64,000 bases of DNA from Aquicella lusitana. GTDB lineage: Bacteria > Pseudomonadota > Gammaproteobacteria > DSM-16500. The notes beneath the pieces are model-generated. The model did not search any database. It saw nothing but the letters and a program-made list of their open reading frames with translations, and was not told where the DNA came from. Location of the stretch: NCBI RefSeq assembly GCF_902459475.1, contig NZ_LR699114.1, forward strand, positions 1,674,001-1,738,000, in the 5' to 3' direction. The translations under genes were made by a program, and so were the position numbers. Of the stretch, positions 36,801 through 47,684 are shown in pieces (position 1 is the stretch's first letter; the number at the start of each line of letters is the position of its first letter).

Positions 36801-37196
36801 CTACTCAACTGTGCATAAGACTTCGCCGCCTACCTGTTGGGCACGGGCTGTCTTATCGGACATCACTCCTTTCGGAGTAGAAATAATTGATATACCAAGC
36901 CCCCCCCGCACTTGCGGAAGCTGGTCGTAACCCTTATAGATACGAAGCGCAGGCCGGCTGATGCGTACAATTTTCTCAATCACAGGACTGCCCTGGTAAT
37001 ATTTTAAAGCCACCTGGATATTCTTTTTGTTGCCAGACGCAACAACTTCAAAATCCTCAATGAACCCTTCTTCTTTAAGAACACGGAGAATTTCGCGTTT
37101 CAAATTTGAATGCGGCATATGCACTTTCTGGATACCCATCGCCTGGGCATTCCTGATAATGGTTAGCATATCTGCAACTGGATCTTGCATTGACAT
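36801..37196 (-). CDS. rpsH: 30S ribosomal protein uS8
   Basis: uS8 is a primary 16S rRNA-binding protein and in E. coli the repressor of the spc operon. The 131-residue protein opens [18 protein letters not shown]. The C-terminal signature is [21 protein letters not shown], ending GGEVLCTVE. It follows rpsN by 46 bases. Confidence 0.98.
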   Translation of the reverse strand: MSMQDPVADMLTIIRNAQAMGIQKVHMPHSNLKREILRVLKEEGFIEDFEVVASGNKKNIQVALKYYQGSPVIEKIVRISRPALRIYKGYDQLPQVRGGLGISIISTPKGVMSDKTARAQQVGGEVLCTVE

Positions 37197-37242
37197 CTTA
37201 CGATACCTCTATTTTAGACTTTCACGTCTCTCAATATCCGAT

Positions 37243-37548
37243 TTACCAACTTGCCTTGTGCATGCCGGGAACCATGCCATTAATAGTGGCTTTGCGCATA
37301 TGCAATCTGCACAAGCCTGTCAATCTGTTATAAGCACGCGGCCTTCCGCACAGCTTGCAGCGGTTGCGTCGGCGCGATGGACTTGAATCGCGTGGAAGGT
37401 CTTGCAACTTGCTCATCGCTTCCCAACGTTCTTTGTCGCTTAAGTTAATATTGCTCACATCTTCTCTTAACTTGTCGCGTTTGGCTCGAAGGCGGTTCAC
37501 GAGCTTCTGGCGTTTTGCATTACGGTTTCTGACTGATTTCTTTGCCAT
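37243..37548 (-). CDS. rpsN: 30S ribosomal protein uS14 (long form with CCCH residues)
   Basis: uS14 is in the 30S head near the A site. At 101 residues this is the long form, which normally lacks zinc ligands. Here the C-terminal segment RCKLCGRPRAYNRLTGLCRLH carries C64, C67, C80 and H83, exactly C-x2-C-x12-C-x2-H, close to the zinc ribbon of short uS14. The rest, with KLQDLPRDSSPSRRRNR and the end PGMHKASW, is standard. It lies 4 bases after rplE. Confidence 0.97.
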   Translation of the reverse strand: MAKKSVRNRNAKRQKLVNRLRAKRDKLREDVSNINLSDKERWEAMSKLQDLPRDSSPSRRRNRCKLCGRPRAYNRLTGLCRLHMRKATINGMVPGMHKASW

Positions 37549-37552
37549 ATCC

Positions 37553-38104
37553 TTAACTCACTTCTTTCTCTCTAAAAGGAAAATTGAATGCCTGCAAGAG
37601 AGCAAACGCTTCTTTATTGGTATTCGCGGAGGTGGTGATCGTGATATCCATCCCTCTCAGCGCATCAATTTTGTCGTACTCAATCTCAGGAAATACGATT
37701 TGCTCTTTAATTCCCAGACTGTAATTGCCACGGCCGTCAAACGACTTAGCACTGATACCACGAAAGTCACGCACGCGAGGCAGCGCAATGGTAATTAATC
37801 TGTCTAAAAACTCGTACATCTTTGCTTTGCGCAAGGTTACCTTGCAACCAATAGGCCAACCTTCGCGAATTTTAAAACCCGCGATGGATTTACGGGCCAA
37901 TGTCGGCACCGCCTTCTGACCTGTGATTTTTTCTAAATCACCGATCGCATTCATGAGAATCTTCTTATCAGCCGCCGCTTCGCCAACACCCATATTAATA
38001 GTAATCTTTTCAATATGCGGAACCTGCATGACGGATGAGTAACCAAACTTTTCTTTCAGTTTTGGTACAATTTCTTTTTTATAAACATCGCGCAACCTTG
38101 GCAT
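37553..38104 (-). CDS. rplE: 50S ribosomal protein uL5
   Basis: uL5 binds 5S rRNA and contacts P-site tRNA from the central protuberance. The 183-residue protein contains [20 protein letters not shown] and [21 protein letters not shown], with [16 protein letters not shown] and [11 protein letters not shown] in the C-terminal half. In E. coli the S8 operator is at the start of rplE. I did not identify that structure here. Confidence 0.98.
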   Translation of the reverse strand: MPRLRDVYKKEIVPKLKEKFGYSSVMQVPHIEKITINMGVGEAAADKKILMNAIGDLEKITGQKAVPTLARKSIAGFKIREGWPIGCKVTLRKAKMYEFLDRLITIALPRVRDFRGISAKSFDGRGNYSLGIKEQIVFPEIEYDKIDALRGMDITITTSANTNKEAFALLQAFNFPFREKEVS

Positions 38105-38115
38105 AGCAACACCTT

Positions 38116-38442
38116 TTACTCTTTAACTTCAACAGCTTGGTCGCTGGATTTAAAATATCGCACGCGTTGACCATCTTTTAAAACGCGCACACCGATCCGA
38201 CTCCCTTTTTGTTTGGTTGGGTCGTAAACCATCACATTAGAACGGTGAATGGGCATGGACTTGGAAACAATGCCGCCGCGCTCGCCTGTATTGGGATTAG
38301 CCTTCACATGCTTTTTGGCAACATTAATACCATCAATCAGAAGCTTTTCTCCCCCATCAACGACAGAGAGCACAACTCCTTTCTTTCCCTTATCTTTACC
38401 TGCGATGACAATCACCTCATCGCCTTTTCTAATTTTTTTCAT
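38116..38442 (-). CDS. rplX: 50S ribosomal protein uL24
   Basis: uL24 is an early 50S assembly protein at the tunnel exit. The 108-residue protein has the KOW motif ([21 protein letters not shown]) and the family segment [20 protein letters not shown]. It lies between rplN and rplE, as usual. Confidence 0.98.
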   Translation of the reverse strand: MKKIRKGDEVIVIAGKDKGKKGVVLSVVDGGEKLLIDGINVAKKHVKANPNTGERGGIVSKSMPIHRSNVMVYDPTKQKGSRIGVRVLKDGQRVRYFKSSDQAVEVKE

Positions 38443-38466
38443 GATCGTTTCTCTTTAATCTGCCTA

Positions 38467-38835
38467 TTAGAGCACTTCAGGTGCTAACGATATAATTTTC
38501 ATAAAGTTTTCACCACGCAGCTCCCTGGTAATAGGGCCGAAAACACGGGTGCCTATCGGTTGTAATTGCGCATTAAGCAATACAACAGCATTCTCATCAA
38601 AGCGAATCGTTGAACCATCCGGCCTTCTTACACCTTTTTTAGTTCGAACGATAACAGCGTTCAAAACCTCGCCCTTCTTGACCTTGCCACGTGGGATCGC
38701 TTCTTTGACAGAAACCTTGATAACATCCCCAATACTGGCATATCGGCGCCGGGTGCCACCTAACACTTTTATACACATGACGCGACGTGCACCACTGTTA
38801 TCAGCCACATCGAGCATTGTTCGCATCTGAATCAT
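38467..38835 (-). CDS. rplN: 50S ribosomal protein uL14
   Basis: uL14 contacts the 30S subunit in bridge B8. The 122-residue protein opens [21 protein letters not shown] and ends with [23 protein letters not shown], both characteristic. First gene of the spc group, 210 bases from rpsQ. Confidence 0.98.
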   Translation of the reverse strand: MIQMRTMLDVADNSGARRVMCIKVLGGTRRRYASIGDVIKVSVKEAIPRGKVKKGEVLNAVIVRTKKGVRRPDGSTIRFDENAVVLLNAQLQPIGTRVFGPITRELRGENFMKIISLAPEVL

Positions 38836-39044
38836 GCTTTACTCCAACTTCACTGTTAGCAAGCTTTTGAGCCCGCCAATATTATCATGTTTAATTAAAA
38901 ATAAAAGCTTAAATACAACAATTTTTAACACGTCACTCCCGGGGAGGCGAGGGTCAATCACCGTTGATTGGGTGGTTGAAAGGGTCCTGCTTTCGCAAGA
39001 ATAACGGTTTAAATTTTTCGCTCCGTCCTAAACCGGGGAAATAA
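38836..39044 (-). promoter_or_regulatory. 209-base gap at the S10/spc boundary, probable spc promoter region
   Basis: This is the longest gap inside the S10-spc-alpha run. The half next to rplN is AT-rich and includes GATAATATT about 45 bases before rplN, a possible -10. No convincing -35 was found. The E. coli spc promoter occupies the same place. The rpsQ side is more GC-rich, with no gene. Confidence 0.4.
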
Positions 39045-39323
39045 TTATTGTTCTTCCCGCTTTAGTATTTCTACCAGCATCCATCGCTTGGTTTTGGATA
39101 GCGGACGACTTTGTTTTATCATCACAAGGTCACCGATACGGCATGTATTGTCTTCGTCATGAGCATACATTTTGGAAAAACGTCGCACAAACTTCCCGTA
39201 TAAAGGATGCTTTACCTTTCGCTCTATTTGAACAACGATCGTTTTGCTCATCTTGTCACTGATGACTTTTCCGATGATTGTCCGTTGAGACTTGCCTTGT
39301 TCTGTATCTTTCTGTTCAGTCAT
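39045..39323 (-). CDS. rpsQ: 30S ribosomal protein uS17
   Basis: uS17 is an OB-fold primary 16S rRNA-binding protein. The 92-residue protein contains [39 protein letters not shown] and a final [16 protein letters not shown]. An N-terminal extension of ~12 charged residues ([13 protein letters not shown]) precedes the usual start. Its ATG overlaps the rpmC stop by 4 bases. Confidence 0.98.
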   Translation of the reverse strand: MTEQKDTEQGKSQRTIIGKVISDKMSKTIVVQIERKVKHPLYGKFVRRFSKMYAHDEDNTCRIGDLVMIKQSRPLSKTKRWMLVEILKREEQ

Positions 39324-39514
39324 ACGCTTGAACCTTTCTCTTTTAATATAGTTTTAATACGGGCAATATCCAGCCTTACCTTTTTAAACAGGTGCGGCTT
39401 TGGAGGTTGACCTGCGCCCTTTTGAATTCTCAGATTAAACTGCTCTTTTAATAAAGCTAGCAATTCTTTATTCAACTCTTCTGTGCTTTTATTTCGTAAT
39501 TCACTGGCTTTCAT
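39320..39514 (-). CDS. rpmC: 50S ribosomal protein uL29
   Basis: uL29 is a two-helix protein at the tunnel exit, next to uL23, and part of the docking site for SRP and trigger factor. The 64-residue sequence has the family start [18 protein letters not shown] and [12 protein letters not shown] near the end. It overlaps rplP by one base and rpsQ by four. Confidence 0.97.
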   Translation of the reverse strand: MKASELRNKSTEELNKELLALLKEQFNLRIQKGAGQPPKPHLFKKVRLDIARIKTILKEKGSSV

Positions 39515-39927
39515 TACAATATCGTCCGCGCTACAAATGCTGTTTTTACTGGTAATTTAGCTGCCGCAAGACCCAGCGCTTCTTTTGCTAAATCTTCGGT
39601 AACTCCTTCAATTTCAAACATAACGCGGCCAGGCTGTACAAGCGCAACCCAGTACTCAACGTTACCTTTACCTGAACCTTGTCTAACTTCCAACGGTTTC
39701 TTGGAAATAGGCTTATCCGGGAAAATTCGGATCCACACTTTACCGCCTCGCTTGATGTGGCGGGACATGGCACGACGCGCAGCTTCAATCTGGCGTGCTG
39801 TAATGCGACCGTGCTCTAATGTTTTCAGGGCAAACTCACCGTAGCTTACTTTCGTTCCACGGGTCGCTATACCTCGATTGCGGCCCTTGAATTGCTTTCT
39901 ATATTTTGTACGTTTTGGCTGCAACAT
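39514..39927 (-). CDS. rplP: 50S ribosomal protein uL16
   Basis: uL16 is needed for late 50S assembly and positions A-site tRNA. The 137-residue protein opens [19 protein letters not shown]. It has [19 protein letters not shown] and [19 protein letters not shown], both family hallmarks around the conserved Arg of the peptidyl transferase region. Standard place between rpsC and rpmC. Confidence 0.98.
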   Translation of the reverse strand: MLQPKRTKYRKQFKGRNRGIATRGTKVSYGEFALKTLEHGRITARQIEAARRAMSRHIKRGGKVWIRIFPDKPISKKPLEVRQGSGKGNVEYWVALVQPGRVMFEIEGVTEDLAKEALGLAAAKLPVKTAFVARTIL

Positions 39928-39930
39928 GGA

Positions 39931-40614
39931 TTACTTCTCCTGCTTGGCAGTTTTTTCGGTGGTTTCACTTTGGGGAGCAGCCTTATCGCCTAAAACTTCA
40001 CCCTTGAATATCCACACTTTGACTCCGATAACACCATATGTTGTATAGGCTTCTGCTAAAGCATAGTCGATATCCGCACGGAAGGTTTGCAAAGGAACAC
40101 GTCCTTCTCTATACCATTCTGTACGCGCGATTTCGGACCCGCCTAATCTGCCGCTGACGCTAATTTTGATGCCAAGCGCACCTGAGCGCAGCGCGGTGGT
40201 GACAGCGCGCTTCATAGCGCGTCTGAACATGATTCGTCGCTCCAGCTGTTGCGCAACGGATTCAGCAACCAGCTTCGCGTCCAATTCAGGCTTACGCACT
40301 TCCTCGATGCTGACATGCACCGGCACATTTACAATTTTACTCACTTCATCACGCAGCGATTCTACTTCTTTACCGCTCTTGCCAATAATGACCCCCGGAC
40401 GGGCGGTATGAACTGTAACTCTGGCATTACGCGCGGGACGGTCAATCTGAATGCGGCTAATTCCAGCTTGTGCGAGCCTTTTATGTAGAAAATCTCTTAC
40501 TTTTAAATCGGCGCACAGTGTATCTGAAAATTCTTTTGCAGATGCATACCATCTGGATGCCCAGTCTTTTACAATACCTAAGCGTATGCCAACTGGATTA
40601 ACTTTTTGCCCCAT
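39931..40614 (-). CDS. rpsC: 30S ribosomal protein uS3
   Basis: uS3 lines the mRNA entry channel. The 227-residue protein opens [18 protein letters not shown], contains a KH domain with the GXXG loop in [10 protein letters not shown], and the C-terminal domain with [18 protein letters not shown]. The end is a low-complexity tail rich in Glu, Thr and Lys. Start codon overlaps the rplV stop by one base. Confidence 0.98.
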   Translation of the reverse strand: MGQKVNPVGIRLGIVKDWASRWYASAKEFSDTLCADLKVRDFLHKRLAQAGISRIQIDRPARNARVTVHTARPGVIIGKSGKEVESLRDEVSKIVNVPVHVSIEEVRKPELDAKLVAESVAQQLERRIMFRRAMKRAVTTALRSGALGIKISVSGRLGGSEIARTEWYREGRVPLQTFRADIDYALAEAYTTYGVIGVKVWIFKGEVLGDKAAPQSETTEKTAKQEK

Positions 40615-40961
40615 TACCGCTTACTCCTCATCTCATCCGATAAAACAACTGTAATATGGCAAGTTGGCTTCAAAATCCGGGATCCACGTCCCTTTGCTCT
40701 TGCCATCATACGCTTATAAGCTGGACCTTGATCAGCGAAGACCTCGGCGACTTTTAGCTCGTCAATATCCGCGCCATGATTATGCTCAGCATTCGCAATT
40801 GCTGAATCCAGGACTTTCTTTAATACCGCCGCGGCACGTTTGCGGCTAAATTTCAAAATGTCCAAGGCACGATCAATAGGCAAACCACGAATTTGATCGC
40901 ACACAAGACGGCACTTTTGTGCTGACAATCTTGCAAATTTTAGTTTCGCTGCAACTTCCAT
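40614..40961 (-). CDS. rplV: 50S ribosomal protein uL22
   Basis: uL22 lines the exit tunnel with a long hairpin that is a known site of macrolide-resistance changes. The 115-residue protein has [20 protein letters not shown], the hairpin [20 protein letters not shown] and the end [14 protein letters not shown]. No deletion or insertion is apparent in the hairpin. Standard S10 order. Confidence 0.98.
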   Translation of the reverse strand: MEVAAKLKFARLSAQKCRLVCDQIRGLPIDRALDILKFSRKRAAAVLKKVLDSAIANAEHNHGADIDELKVAEVFADQGPAYKRMMARAKGRGSRILKPTCHITVVLSDEMRSKR

Positions 40962-40988
40962 TCTTGAATCCTCTATCTTCTATTCGCT

Positions 40989-41288
40989 TTACTCAGATGC
41001 CTTTGATTCTTCAGCACCCTTGGCCTTTCTGTCACCCGAATGGCCACGGAATGTGCGCGTAGCAGCAAATTCACCCAACTTGTAGCCAACCATGTTTTCT
41101 GTCACGTACACCGGTACATGGAGCCTGCCATTATGGACGGCAATAGTAAGCCCGACCATTTCTGGCACAATCATTGACCGTCTGGACCAGGTTTTAATGG
41201 GTCGTTTATCGTTCCCAGCAACGGCCTTTTCAACCTTTTTTATCAGGTGATTATCTACAAATGGTCCTTTTTTAATTGAACGTGGCAC
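40989..41288 (-). CDS. rpsS: 30S ribosomal protein uS19
   Basis: uS19 lies in the 30S head and pairs with uS13. The 99-residue protein starts [20 protein letters not shown] and contains [19 protein letters not shown] and [20 protein letters not shown], all standard. The last ~10 residues (EESKASE) form a short acidic tail beyond the E. coli length. Confidence 0.98.
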   Translation of the reverse strand: MPRSIKKGPFVDNHLIKKVEKAVAGNDKRPIKTWSRRSMIVPEMVGLTIAVHNGRLHVPVYVTENMVGYKLGEFAATRTFRGHSGDRKAKGAEESKASE

Positions 41289-41315
41289 GCTGACACCTCA
41301 TACATTAATTAGTAG

Positions 41316-42140
41316 TTATTTACTCTTGGCCTTTTCTATAAATTTAGCTGTGCGCTTATTCCTGCGGGTTTTATAGCCCTTTGTTGGAACACCCCATGGG
41401 GTAACAGGATGGCGTCCACCCTTGGTACGTCCTTCACCACCGCCATGTGGATGATCGATTGGGTTCATAGCCGTACCACGTACGGTAGGACGTATACCAC
41501 GGTGCCGTTTAGCACCCGCTTTACCATAGGAAAGCAAGTTGTGCTCAGAATTACCCACTTCGCCAATCACTGCGCGGCATTCAGCCAGCACTTTACGCAT
41601 TTCGCCGGAACGCATGCGTAAGGTCGCATAAATCCCTTCACGTGCAATCAACTGCACAGAAACACCTGCACTGCGTGCAAGCTTCGCACCACCACCCGGC
41701 TGCATTTCAATGCAGTGAATGGTTGAACCGACGGGTATATTCGCTAATGGCAGGCTGTTGCCAGGCTTAATGGCAGCATCACGCCCCGAGACCACTTCGT
41801 CGCCCGCCTTTAATCCCTTGGGGGCAATAATGTAACGTCTTTCACCATCTGCGTATAGCAGCAGCGCAAGATGTGCACTGCGGTTAGGATCATATTCCAG
41901 ACGTTCGACTTTTGCTGTAATGCCGTCTTTATCGCGTTTGAAATCAACCAAGCGATATTTTTGTCTGTGACCGCCACCAATATGTCTGCAGGTAATCCTG
42001 CCCTGATTGTTTCTGCCGCCCGTCTTGGTTTTTTTCACAAGAAGCTGAGCGTGCGGCTCGCCTTTGTGCAAGTCTTTATTGACAACTTTGATTGCAAACC
42101 GTTGTCCTGGCGACGTTGGTGAAAGCTTAACAATTGCCAT
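41316..42140 (-). CDS. rplB: 50S ribosomal protein uL2
   Basis: uL2 is a highly conserved rRNA-binding protein near the peptidyl transferase centre and in bridge B7b. The 274-residue protein has the conserved C-terminal [21 protein letters not shown] loop with its functionally important His and [15 protein letters not shown]. It is separated from rplW by an unusually long 129-base gap with a candidate promoter. Confidence 0.99.
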   Translation of the reverse strand: MAIVKLSPTSPGQRFAIKVVNKDLHKGEPHAQLLVKKTKTGGRNNQGRITCRHIGGGHRQKYRLVDFKRDKDGITAKVERLEYDPNRSAHLALLLYADGERRYIIAPKGLKAGDEVVSGRDAAIKPGNSLPLANIPVGSTIHCIEMQPGGGAKLARSAGVSVQLIAREGIYATLRMRSGEMRKVLAECRAVIGEVGNSEHNLLSYGKAGAKRHRGIRPTVRGTAMNPIDHPHGGGEGRTKGGRHPVTPWGVPTKGYKTRRNKRTAKFIEKAKSK

Positions 42141-42200
42141 ATTATCCTCAGTATAAATTCTATCTTGCTACTGCGTTAAAACTACTTAAAAAATTGCGCT

Positions 42201-42229
42201 ATTATAAATATAAAAATCCACTATGAAAA
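42201..42229 (-). promoter_or_regulatory. Candidate internal promoter ahead of rplB
   Basis: On the minus strand TTTTCA (42224-42229) and a perfect TATAAT (42201-42206) are 17 bases apart, about 60 bases before the rplB ATG, inside a 129-base AT-rich gap between rplW and rplB. Such a gap is not usual in S10 operons. Confidence 0.45.
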
Positions 42230-42269
42230 CTGCTGAAATAGCCGGCTAGTATCATTTTTTTAATTTATA

Positions 42270-42566
42270 TTACTGCGCCCCTATAATATCGAGCTTTTGA
42301 TCAGCCTGAAGGGTTACATAGGCTTTCTTCCAACCCTTTTTCTTGCCTTCAATTCCCCGAAAAATCTTTGTTTTTGATCGCACATTCACAATACGTACTG
42401 ATTTCACTTTCGCATTAAACAAATGCTCAATCGCATCTTTGATTTCAGGTTTAGTTGCACTAGCCACCACCCGAAAAACGTAAGAATTTAACTTTTCAGT
42501 CCCAACTGTTGCCTTTTCAGATACATGCGGAGACAAAATGACTTTTAAAAGACGTTCCTGGTTCAT
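42270..42566 (-). CDS. rplW: 50S ribosomal protein uL23
   Basis: uL23 sits at the tunnel exit and is the docking point for trigger factor and SRP. The 98-residue protein has the start [35 protein letters not shown] and the basic loop [20 protein letters not shown]. The start overlaps the rplD stop by four bases. Confidence 0.98.
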   Translation of the reverse strand: MNQERLLKVILSPHVSEKATVGTEKLNSYVFRVVASATKPEIKDAIEHLFNAKVKSVRIVNVRSKTKIFRGIEGKKKGWKKAYVTLQADQKLDIIGAQ

Positions 42567-43177
42567 TTCAGCAACCCCTCTATCTCTTTAATTGCTGCTT
42601 CAGTAATAATTACTTTTTCCACTTTAATCAAGGCGACAGGATCAGTGGCTGACGTTGCAGCGTCTCTTACCTCAATATGGGGCAGGTTACGCGATGAAAG
42701 ATACAAATTTTCATCTACCACATCAGAAACGATTAGTGCCGCGCCTTCAACTTTCATGTCAGTCAGTTTTTTCAATAAAGACTTTGTCTTAGGTGCATCT
42801 ACCTGAAATGAATCAACTATCACCAGTCTTTCCTGGCGAATCAATTCAGAGAAGATTGACCGCAGCGCACCTTTATACATTTTCTTGTTAACTTTTTGCT
42901 TATAGCTGCGAGGCTTGGCAGCAAATACTTTACCACCTGTTCTCCAGAGCGGGCTTCGAATGGTTCCGGCACGCGCCCTGCCTGTACCTTTCTGGCGGAA
43001 AGGTTTAACGCCACCACCGCTAACTTCGGCGCGGGTTTTCTGAGCCTTCGTACCAGCACGGCCAGCGGCCATATACGCTGTAACAATTTGATGGATCAAT
43101 GCTTCATTAAAATCGCAGGCAAATACATCATCTGCGAGTTCCACCTTTTTTCTTGAATTCAGTAATTTTAATTCCAT
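42563..43177 (-). CDS. rplD: 50S ribosomal protein uL4
   Basis: uL4 extends a loop into the exit tunnel and in E. coli represses the S10 operon by acting on its leader. The 204-residue protein has the tunnel loop [23 protein letters not shown] and [19 protein letters not shown]. The usual L4 target leader would lie upstream of rpsJ, but that gap is only seven bases here. Confidence 0.98.
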   Translation of the reverse strand: MELKLLNSRKKVELADDVFACDFNEALIHQIVTAYMAAGRAGTKAQKTRAEVSGGGVKPFRQKGTGRARAGTIRSPLWRTGGKVFAAKPRSYKQKVNKKMYKGALRSIFSELIRQERLVIVDSFQVDAPKTKSLLKKLTDMKVEGAALIVSDVVDENLYLSSRNLPHIEVRDAATSATDPVALIKVEKVIITEAAIKEIEGLLK

Positions 43178-43187
43178 GGCCCTCTCC

Positions 43188-43841
43188 TCATGCGCTCTTC
43201 TTTACAGCCGGGGTAATAATGACATAGTTATCAGGTGCACCCGGCACGCCGCCTCTAATGAGCACCAAGCCACGATCTAAATCAATGCGTACAATCTGCT
43301 GAGACTGGATAGTTCTTTTCACGTCACCCATGTGACCTGCCATGCGCTTACCTTTAAAAACTTTACCTGGCGACTGTCGTTGCCCGATAGATCCAGGTGC
43401 TCGGTGCGAAAGCGAATTACCATGGGAAGCATCTTGTGAGTTAAAGTGGTGCCGTTTGATAACGCCGGCAAAGCCCTTACCTTTTGTTATGCCTGAAACA
43501 TCGACGTACTGGCCAACAGTAAAACGGTCAAGCTTTAATTCAGAACCTACTTTTATGTCACCCAGACCACCTTCACCTTCTTCTTCCAGACGGAATTCCC
43601 AGAGACCAAAACCTGGTTCAACGCCCGCCTTTGCAAAGTGTCCGGCTTCCGGCTTTGTTAAACGTGTACGCTTACGATTTCCGGTGGTAACCTGAATAGC
43701 CGCATAGCCGTCATTTTCCATTGTTTTGATTTGGGTAACGCGATTCGGCAATACCTCAATGACTGTAACGGGTATAGATGCCCCATCCTCAGTATAAATC
43801 CGAGTCATCCCACATTTTTTTCCAAGCAAACCTATTGTCAT
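43188..43841 (-). CDS. rplC: 50S ribosomal protein uL3
   Basis: uL3 is an early-assembly protein whose loop approaches the peptidyl transferase centre. The 217-residue protein starts [20 protein letters not shown] and contains [21 protein letters not shown], with the Gln that is methylated by PrmB in E. coli, and [13 protein letters not shown]. It is separated from rpsJ by 111 bases containing a strong hairpin. Confidence 0.98.
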   Translation of the reverse strand: MTIGLLGKKCGMTRIYTEDGASIPVTVIEVLPNRVTQIKTMENDGYAAIQVTTGNRKRTRLTKPEAGHFAKAGVEPGFGLWEFRLEEEGEGGLGDIKVGSELKLDRFTVGQYVDVSGITKGKGFAGVIKRHHFNSQDASHGNSLSHRAPGSIGQRQSPGKVFKGKRMAGHMGDVKRTIQSQQIVRIDLDRGLVLIRGGVPGAPDNYVIITPAVKKSA

Positions 43842-43912
43842 TTTTATCGCCTCACCTAGGCCTTATCTCTACTACCGTTTCCCAGAAGACAGGCAAGCCC
43901 GTATTCTAGTGC

Positions 43913-43937
43913 CCATGCAGACGACTTGTCTGCATGG
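43913..43937 (-). promoter_or_regulatory. Hairpin between rpsJ and rplC
   Basis: A perfect 10-bp stem (CCATGCAGAC and GTCTGCATGG) with a 5-base loop lies 15 bases after the rpsJ stop. No T-run follows, so a classical terminator is unlikely. It could be a processing or mRNA-stability element. The arm CCATGCAG recurs in a hairpin after nusG (60272-60304). Confidence 0.55.
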
Positions 43938-43952
43938 TGCGATTTAAATTAA

Positions 43953-44285
43953 TTAGTCTTCTGCATCTACGCTGATTTGCACATCCACACCAGCCGCAAG
44001 ATCAAGTTTCATCAATGCATCAATCGTCTTATCAGTCGGACGGTTGATATCGACTACACGCTTATGCGTGCGCAACTCGTACTGATCGCGAGCATCTTTA
44101 TCTGCGTTGGGTGCAATACAAATCGTATAACGCTCAATGCGTGTTGGCAGTGGAATGGGGCCACGAACCTGAGCACCCGTTCTTTTTGCCGTTTCAACGA
44201 TTTCTTTCGTTGATTTATCTATCAATCGGTGGTCAAAAGACTTTAACCGAATGCGAATTCTTTGACTCTTTCTTCCTATTGCCAT
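43953..44285 (-). CDS. rpsJ: 30S ribosomal protein uS10
   Basis: uS10 is in the 30S head and, as NusE, also joins the NusB antitermination complex. The 110-residue protein has [20 protein letters not shown] and [15 protein letters not shown], and ends [13 protein letters not shown]. The first gene of the S10 group starts only seven bases after the tuf1 stop, so it appears to be read through from the str group and has no separate leader. Confidence 0.98.
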   Translation of the reverse strand: MAIGRKSQRIRIRLKSFDHRLIDKSTKEIVETAKRTGAQVRGPIPLPTRIERYTICIAPNADKDARDQYELRTHKRVVDINRPTDKTIDALMKLDLAAGVDVQISVDAED

Positions 44286-44292
44286 AGCACTA

Positions 44293-45483
44293 TTACTCGA
44301 CTACTTTAGCGACGACACCAGCTCCGACCGTACGGCCACCTTCTCGGATCGCAAATCGCAATCCTTCTTCCATCGCTACCGGCGCGATCAATGTAACCAC
44401 CATCTTGATGTTATCGCCTGGCATTACCATCTCAACTCCTTCCGGCAACTGCACTTCTCCCGTCACGTCTGTCGTGCGGAAATAAAACTGCGGACGGTAC
44501 CCCTTAAAGAACGGTGTATGTCTTCCACCCTCTTCTTTTGACAGTACATACACTTCCGCTTCAAATTTCGTGTGGGGCGTTATACTACCCGGCTTTGCCA
44601 GTACTTGTCCACGCTCAACTTCTTCTCGCTTCGTTCCGCGCAACAGTACACCCACATTGTCTCCCGCCTGACCTTGATCCAGCAGCTTACGGAACATCTC
44701 TACACCCGTGCAGGTCGTCTTCGTCGTCGGCTTAATACCCACGATTTCAAGCTCATCACCTACCTTCACAATTCCGCGCTCTACTCGACCCGTGACCACC
44801 GTGCCTCGGCCTGAAATCGAAAACACGTCTTCAATCGGCAACAAAAACGGCAGATCCACTGGTCGTTCCGGAATCGGAATATAGTCATCCATCACTTCTA
44901 CCAGCTTCATAATGGAAGGAATGCCTATCTCGCTTGTGTCACCTTCCAGCGCCTTCAATGCACTGCCAACAACAATCGGCGTCTTGTCTCCAGGAAACTG
45001 ATACTGGCTCAGCAGATCTCTTACTTCCATCTCTACCAGCTCCAGTAGCTCTTTATCATCAACCATGTCTGCTTTGTTCAGGTACACAACAATGTACGGC
45101 ACACCTACCTGACGCGCTAACAGAATGTGTTCGCGGGTCTGTGGCATCGGGCCATCCGCCGCTGATACAACCAGAATCGCTCCGTCCATCTGCGCTGCAC
45201 CCGTGATCATGTTCTTCACATAATCCGCGTGACCGGGGCAGTCTACGTGTGCATAGTGTCTCTTCTCGGACTGGTACTCAACATGGGAGGTCGCAATCGT
45301 GATGCCTCGCGCCTTCTCTTCCGGAGCATTGTCAATCTGGTCGTAGGCTCTCGCTTCTCCACCAAATTTCTTCGCCAATATGCTCGTTAATGCCGCTGTC
45401 AGGGTCGTCTTCCCATGGTCTACGTGACCAATCGTGCCAACGTTTACGTGCGGCTTCGTACGCTCAAATACTTGCTTGCTCAT
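44293..45483 (-). CDS. tuf: Elongation factor Tu (copy 1, str operon)
   Basis: EF-Tu brings aminoacyl-tRNA to the ribosomal A site. The 396-residue protein has GHVDHGKT (residues 19-26), DCPGHADY and NKAD GTP-binding motifs and domains II and III. It is identical in protein sequence to copy 2 at 61413. I see one base difference in the coding region (45397 against 62517, silent). It sits between fusA and rpsJ, the tufA position. Confidence 0.99.
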   Translation of the reverse strand: MSKQVFERTKPHVNVGTIGHVDHGKTTLTAALTSILAKKFGGEARAYDQIDNAPEEKARGITIATSHVEYQSEKRHYAHVDCPGHADYVKNMITGAAQMDGAILVVSAADGPMPQTREHILLARQVGVPYIVVYLNKADMVDDKELLELVEMEVRDLLSQYQFPGDKTPIVVGSALKALEGDTSEIGIPSIMKLVEVMDDYIPIPERPVDLPFLLPIEDVFSISGRGTVVTGRVERGIVKVGDELEIVGIKPTTKTTCTGVEMFRKLLDQGQAGDNVGVLLRGTKREEVERGQVLAKPGSITPHTKFEAEVYVLSKEEGGRHTPFFKGYRPQFYFRTTDVTGEVQLPEGVEMVMPGDNIKMVVTLIAPVAMEEGLRFAIREGGRTVGAGVVAKVVE

Positions 45484-45567
45484 CGAATCTTCCTCTCTTT
45501 ATAAACCTTTTCTTCATTTCTCCCTTCCGCAGCTTCAAGCCGGGACAGGAAGATGTGATTTCACCGA

Positions 45568-47670
45568 TTACTTCTTATTTTTATCAATAATTTGCTCAGC
45601 TATATTCGCTGGGACTTCACTGTACTTGGCAAATTCCATCGAATAGGTTGCGCGACCCTGTGTCATAGAACGGAGATCAGTCGCGTAGCCAAACATTTCG
45701 GATAGCGGCACTTCGGCATGGATCAGCTTACCGGATGGGGAATCATCAATTCCCTGCAAAATACCACGACGCCGGTTGAGATCGCCCATGACATCACCCA
45801 TAAAATCTTCAGGTGTGACAGCCTCAACTTTCATAATAGGCTCTAAAATTACCGGCTTAGCGCGTTTTGCACCATCTTTGAATGCCATTGAACCTGCAAT
45901 CTTGAAGGCCATTTCACTGGAGTCAACTTCATGGAATGAACCATCAAACAGGGTCACTTTGACATCCACCACGGGGTAACCAGCGATAACACCATTTTGC
46001 AGCTGCTCTTGGATACCCTTATCAACGGCAGGAATGTATTCTCTTGGAATAACACCTCCCACGATCGCATTTTCAAACTCGTAGCCCTTACCAGCTTCCT
46101 GTGGCTCGATCTTGATCCAGACATGACCATATTGACCGCGACCACCGGATTGGCGCACGTATTTCCCTTCCTGCTCAACCGAGGAGCGGATGGTTTCACG
46201 ATAAGCTACCTGGGGTTTACCCACGTTAGCTTCAACACTAAATTCGCGCTTCATGCGATCCACGATAATTTCAAGATGGAGCTCGCCCATACCAGAGATA
46301 ATGGTTTGGCCCGACTCTTCATCCGTATGGACACGGAATGACGGATCTTCCTGTGCTAGCTTGCCCAGTGCAATACCCATTTTTTCCTGGTCTGCCTTGG
46401 TTTTGGGTTCAACAGCAACCGAGATAACCGGATCAGGGAATACCATTCTTTCAAGAATGATCACTTTATCAGTGTCGGTAAGCGTATCGCCTGTTGTAAC
46501 CTTTTTTAAACCCACGGCAGCAGCAATATCACCTGCCAACACTTCTTTAATCTCGGTACGGTCATTGGCATGCATTTGCAATATACGGCCAATACGCTCT
46601 TCACGATCTTTAATCGGATTGTAAACGGTATCACCTGAACGCAGCACGCCCGAGTAAACGCGAAAATAAGTCAGCGTACCCACATAAGGATCGGTCGCAA
46701 TTTTGAACGCCAGCGCGGAAAAGGGTTCATTATCTGAAGGATGACGTTCTGCAGGAGTCCCTTCAGCATCATTCAAATGGCCCTTGACAGGCGGCACATC
46801 AATGGGTGACGGCAAATAATCAATGACAGCGTCCAACATCGCCTGCACGCCTTTGTTTTTAAAGGCAGAACCGCAAAGCATGGGAACAATTTCATTGGTC
46901 AAAGTGCGCTGACGCAGGCCGCGCTTGATTTCTGCCTCGGTCAACTCACCCGTCTCTAAATATTTATTCATCAGCTCTTCACTGGCTTCTGCTGCAGCTT
47001 CAACCAGTTGCTCATGGTATTTTTTGCACTCAGCCAACATATCCGATGCGATTTCACGTTCTTCGAATGTCGTACCCTGCGTTGCGTCATCCCAGTAGAT
47101 GGCTTTCATCTTCACTAGATCCACTACGCCTTCGAACTTGTCTTCAGCACCAATAGGCATCTGGATAGGCACAGGATTGGCCTTTAATTTAGTCCGTACC
47201 TGATCAACCACACGCAAGAAATTAGCGCCTGTGCGGTCCATTTTGTTAACAAAGCCAAGCCTCGGCACACCATAGCGGGTTGCCTGACGCCATACGGTTT
47301 CGGTTTGTGGTTCAACGCCGCCAACAGCGCAGAACACAGCGCAAGCGCCGTCCAGGACGCGCAAGGAACGCTCTACTTCGATAGTAAAATCCACGTGGCC
47401 AGGTGTATCAATAATGTTAATGCGATACTGTGGAAACTGTTTAGCCATCCCATACCAGTAACAGGTTGTTGCAGCAGACGTAATAGTAATACCGCGCTCC
47501 TGTTCCTGCTCCATCCAGTCCATAGTAGCTGTACCTTCATGGACTTCGCCCAGCTTGTGGGATACGCCAGTATAAAAAAGAATACGCTCGGTTGTTGTTG
47601 TTTTACCGGCGTCAATATGGGCCATAATGCCTATATTTCGATATCGCTCAATTGGTGTTACACGTGCCAC
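45568..47670 (-). CDS. fusA: Elongation factor G
   Basis: EF-G is the translocation GTPase. The 700-residue protein starts [20 protein letters not shown], with P-loop AHIDAGKT and [11 protein letters not shown]4 motif NKMD follows, and domains II to V continue, including the domain IV loop with [15 protein letters not shown]. The length fits the family. Str operon order rpsL-rpsG-fusA-tuf is conserved. Confidence 0.99.
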   Translation of the reverse strand: MARVTPIERYRNIGIMAHIDAGKTTTTERILFYTGVSHKLGEVHEGTATMDWMEQEQERGITITSAATTCYWYGMAKQFPQYRINIIDTPGHVDFTIEVERSLRVLDGACAVFCAVGGVEPQTETVWRQATRYGVPRLGFVNKMDRTGANFLRVVDQVRTKLKANPVPIQMPIGAEDKFEGVVDLVKMKAIYWDDATQGTTFEEREIASDMLAECKKYHEQLVEAAAEASEELMNKYLETGELTEAEIKRGLRQRTLTNEIVPMLCGSAFKNKGVQAMLDAVIDYLPSPIDVPPVKGHLNDAEGTPAERHPSDNEPFSALAFKIATDPYVGTLTYFRVYSGVLRSGDTVYNPIKDREERIGRILQMHANDRTEIKEVLAGDIAAAVGLKKVTTGDTLTDTDKVIILERMVFPDPVISVAVEPKTKADQEKMGIALGKLAQEDPSFRVHTDEESGQTIISGMGELHLEIIVDRMKREFSVEANVGKPQVAYRETIRSSVEQEGKYVRQSGGRGQYGHVWIKIEPQEAGKGYEFENAIVGGVIPREYIPAVDKGIQEQLQNGVIAGYPVVDVKVTLFDGSFHEVDSSEMAFKIAGSMAFKDGAKRAKPVILEPIMKVEAVTPEDFMGDVMGDLNRRRGILQGIDDSPSGKLIHAEVPLSEMFGYATDLRSMTQGRATYSMEFAKYSEVPANIAEQIIDKNKK

Positions 47671-47684
47671 GATTCACCTCTACC

